Shown here: one piece after another, positions 63,114 to 64,000 of the stretch
Layout: each line of letters opens with the position of its first letter
Numbering within the stretch: position 1 is the stretch's first letter
NCBI GenBank assembly: GCA_038229695.1
Contig: JBBROE010000006.1
Span: 1-64,000 of the forward strand
Direction of reading: 5' to 3'
DNA: 64,000 nucleotides
Source: JACMLD01 sp038229695
GTDB lineage: Bacteria > Bacteroidota > Bacteroidia > Chitinophagales > Chitinophagaceae
Position numbers and translations under genes: made by a program
Notes under the pieces: generated by a model
What the model was told of the DNA's origin: nothing
The model's database searches: none
Seen by the model: the letters and a program-made list of their open reading frames with translations, nothing else

Positions 63114-64000
63114 ATGGCTTTACCAAAGGGATTTGCAAGAACAATTATCGTCATCACTACTATTTCCGCCGCCATCATGGAGCTCATTGACACTTCGATT
63201 GTCAATGTGGCCCTGACAGATATGAGCGGGAGCCTCGGCGTGAGTATCGAGGACATCAGCTGGGTAATTACCGCTTACGCGATCGCCAATGTCATCATCA
63301 TCCCGCTAACCGGGTTCCTGGCGGAGTATTTCGGCCGGAAAAATTATTATATCGTGTCGATGGTAATATTTACAGTGGCGTCCTACCTCTGCGGACAATC
63401 GACCGGATTAGTTGAAATTATTATTTTCAGGTTTATCCAGGGTATTGGCGGAGGCGCGCTGCTGTCGACTTCCCAGGCGATCCTGTTCGATGCTTTTGAA
63501 GTGAAGGACCGGCCCATAGCGGCGGGCTTATTCGGCATGGGCATCGTGCTGGGTCCGACACTCGGTCCGACCCTCGGCGGATACATCATGGAGAGCTACA
63601 GCTGGCCGCTGATTTTCATGATCAACATCCCCATTGGCATCGTGGCAACCCTGCTTGCCTATACATTCATTGATAAAAAAGCAGGGGAGGGTACAAAAAA
63701 GAAATCCATTAAGATTGATTACAATGGAATCCTGCTGCTGGCCATCGGGATTGGTTGTTTGCAATTTGTACTGGAGCGGGGGGACGCAGAAGACTGGTTC
63801 AGCAGTAATGCGATCAGGATTTGCACTGTGCTCGCCATTGTGGGTGTAGCCAGCTTTATCTGGTATGAACTCAGCATCGATAAACCGGCGGTAAACCTCC
63901 GCGTACTCAATAACACCAACCTGGTCTTTACCACCATTTTCACGTTTGTCGTCGGCGTTGGGTTGTACACCTCCGTTTTCGTGTTCCCGGTACTGGCACA
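63114..64000 (+). CDS. EmrB/QacA-type DHA2 multidrug transporter, 3' end cut by window
   Basis: The frame from the ATG at 63114 is open to the last base (about 295 residues of an expected 500 or more). Helix 1 carries ISAAIMELIDTSIVNVAL and motif A-like GFLAEYFGRKNYYIVS follows. IIFRFIQGIGGGALLSTSQA is the motif B region, and GPTLGPTLGGYIMESYSW is the antiporter motif C. This identifies a 14-helix DHA2 drug:proton exporter. With the EmrA-like adaptor it would form a three-part pump; the outer-membrane channel gene is not in the window. Confidence 0.92.
   Translation, partial: MALPKGFARTIIVITTISAAIMELIDTSIVNVALTDMSGSLGVSIEDISWVITAYAIANVIIIPLTGFLAEYFGRKNYYIVSMVIFTVASYLCGQSTGLVEIIIFRFIQGIGGGALLSTSQAILFDAFEVKDRPIAAGLFGMGIVLGPTLGPTLGGYIMESYSWPLIFMINIPIGIVATLLAYTFIDKKAGEGTKKKSIKIDYNGILLLAIGIGCLQFVLERGDAEDWFSSNAIRICTVLAIVGVASFIWYELSIDKPAVNLRVLNNTNLVFTTIFTFVVGVGLYTSVFVFPVLA

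Noticed and set aside
1..64000. CRISPR arrays, prophage or rRNA genes
   Set aside because: No regularly spaced repeats, phage structural genes or rRNA-like sequence were found on reading the window.

Overview
The window looks like chromosome from a Bacteroidota bacterium, most likely a Chitinophagaceae (Chitinophaga-like) soil glycan degrader. The evidence is SusC/SusD pairs driven by an ECF sigma factor and FecR anti-sigma, Bacteroidetes-type promoters (TTTG / TAnnTTTG), many lipoproteins, large outer-membrane barrels and families such as GH144, GH115 and CE15. Base composition is near 50% G+C, apart from a few clearly A/T-rich cassettes. No phage, plasmid, insertion sequence or CRISPR array was seen.

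Region 1 (1-17215, minus strand) is one large polysaccharide-utilization locus. In transcription order it holds ECF sigma, FecR, SusC with an STN domain, SusD, a LamG lipoprotein and an intrinsic terminator. Then come a very large FG-GAP/ASPIC-UnbV lipoprotein, two GH144-type (glycoamylase-like, PF10091) enzymes, a phytanoyl-CoA-dioxygenase-like oxygenase, an MscS channel and a GH43 enzyme cut by the window edge. Two GH144 paralogues beside SusC/D suggest beta-1,2-glucan as the substrate; this is inference.

Region 2 (17216-27800) holds two tRNAs (CAU and Asn-GUU) with clear terminators, an outer-membrane barrel, hflX with a Rieske protein, an aldo/keto reductase, a GH43 lacking the usual base motif, a SlyD-like FKBP with a possible small upstream ORF, a Tat-exported GH116, a YcaQ-type DNA glycosylase and a GyrI-like protein.

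Region 3 (27800-35600) includes a TonB C-terminal-domain protein. It also holds an operon in which a TIR domain is anchored by one membrane helix to periplasmic beta-sandwich domains and is followed 5 bases later by an outer-membrane barrel; this is the least conventional system in the window. A Bcr/CflA exporter, a cupin, two VOC proteins and a SIMPL protein complete the region.

Region 4 (35587-42265) is a glucuronoxylan module: a sialate-O-acetylesterase-like (SASA) esterase, a GH115 alpha-glucuronidase and a CE15 glucuronoyl esterase. A perfect 13-base palindrome lies upstream of GH115.

Region 5 (42358-47883) is the damage-mutagenesis cassette imuA-imuB-dnaE2, with an 18-base palindrome (TTAGCA-N6-TGCTAA) just upstream that is a good candidate SOS operator. 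A possible SRAP-family remnant lies nearby.

Region 6 (48000-59200) is patchy. It has a truncated gene, an A/T-rich DUF6056-like membrane protein between two 88-base direct repeats, two low-complexity secreted proteins, an OmpA-family protein, an MsbA-like ABC exporter, an A/T-rich AraC-cupin pair and a GT2 glycosyltransferase. Several intergenic spaces carry members of a short dispersed repeat.

Region 7 (59192-64000) carries a Lon-N-domain protein, coaX and lptC, then a TetR-EmrA-EmrB type efflux operon with a 32-base operator-like palindrome. The last gene runs off the window.
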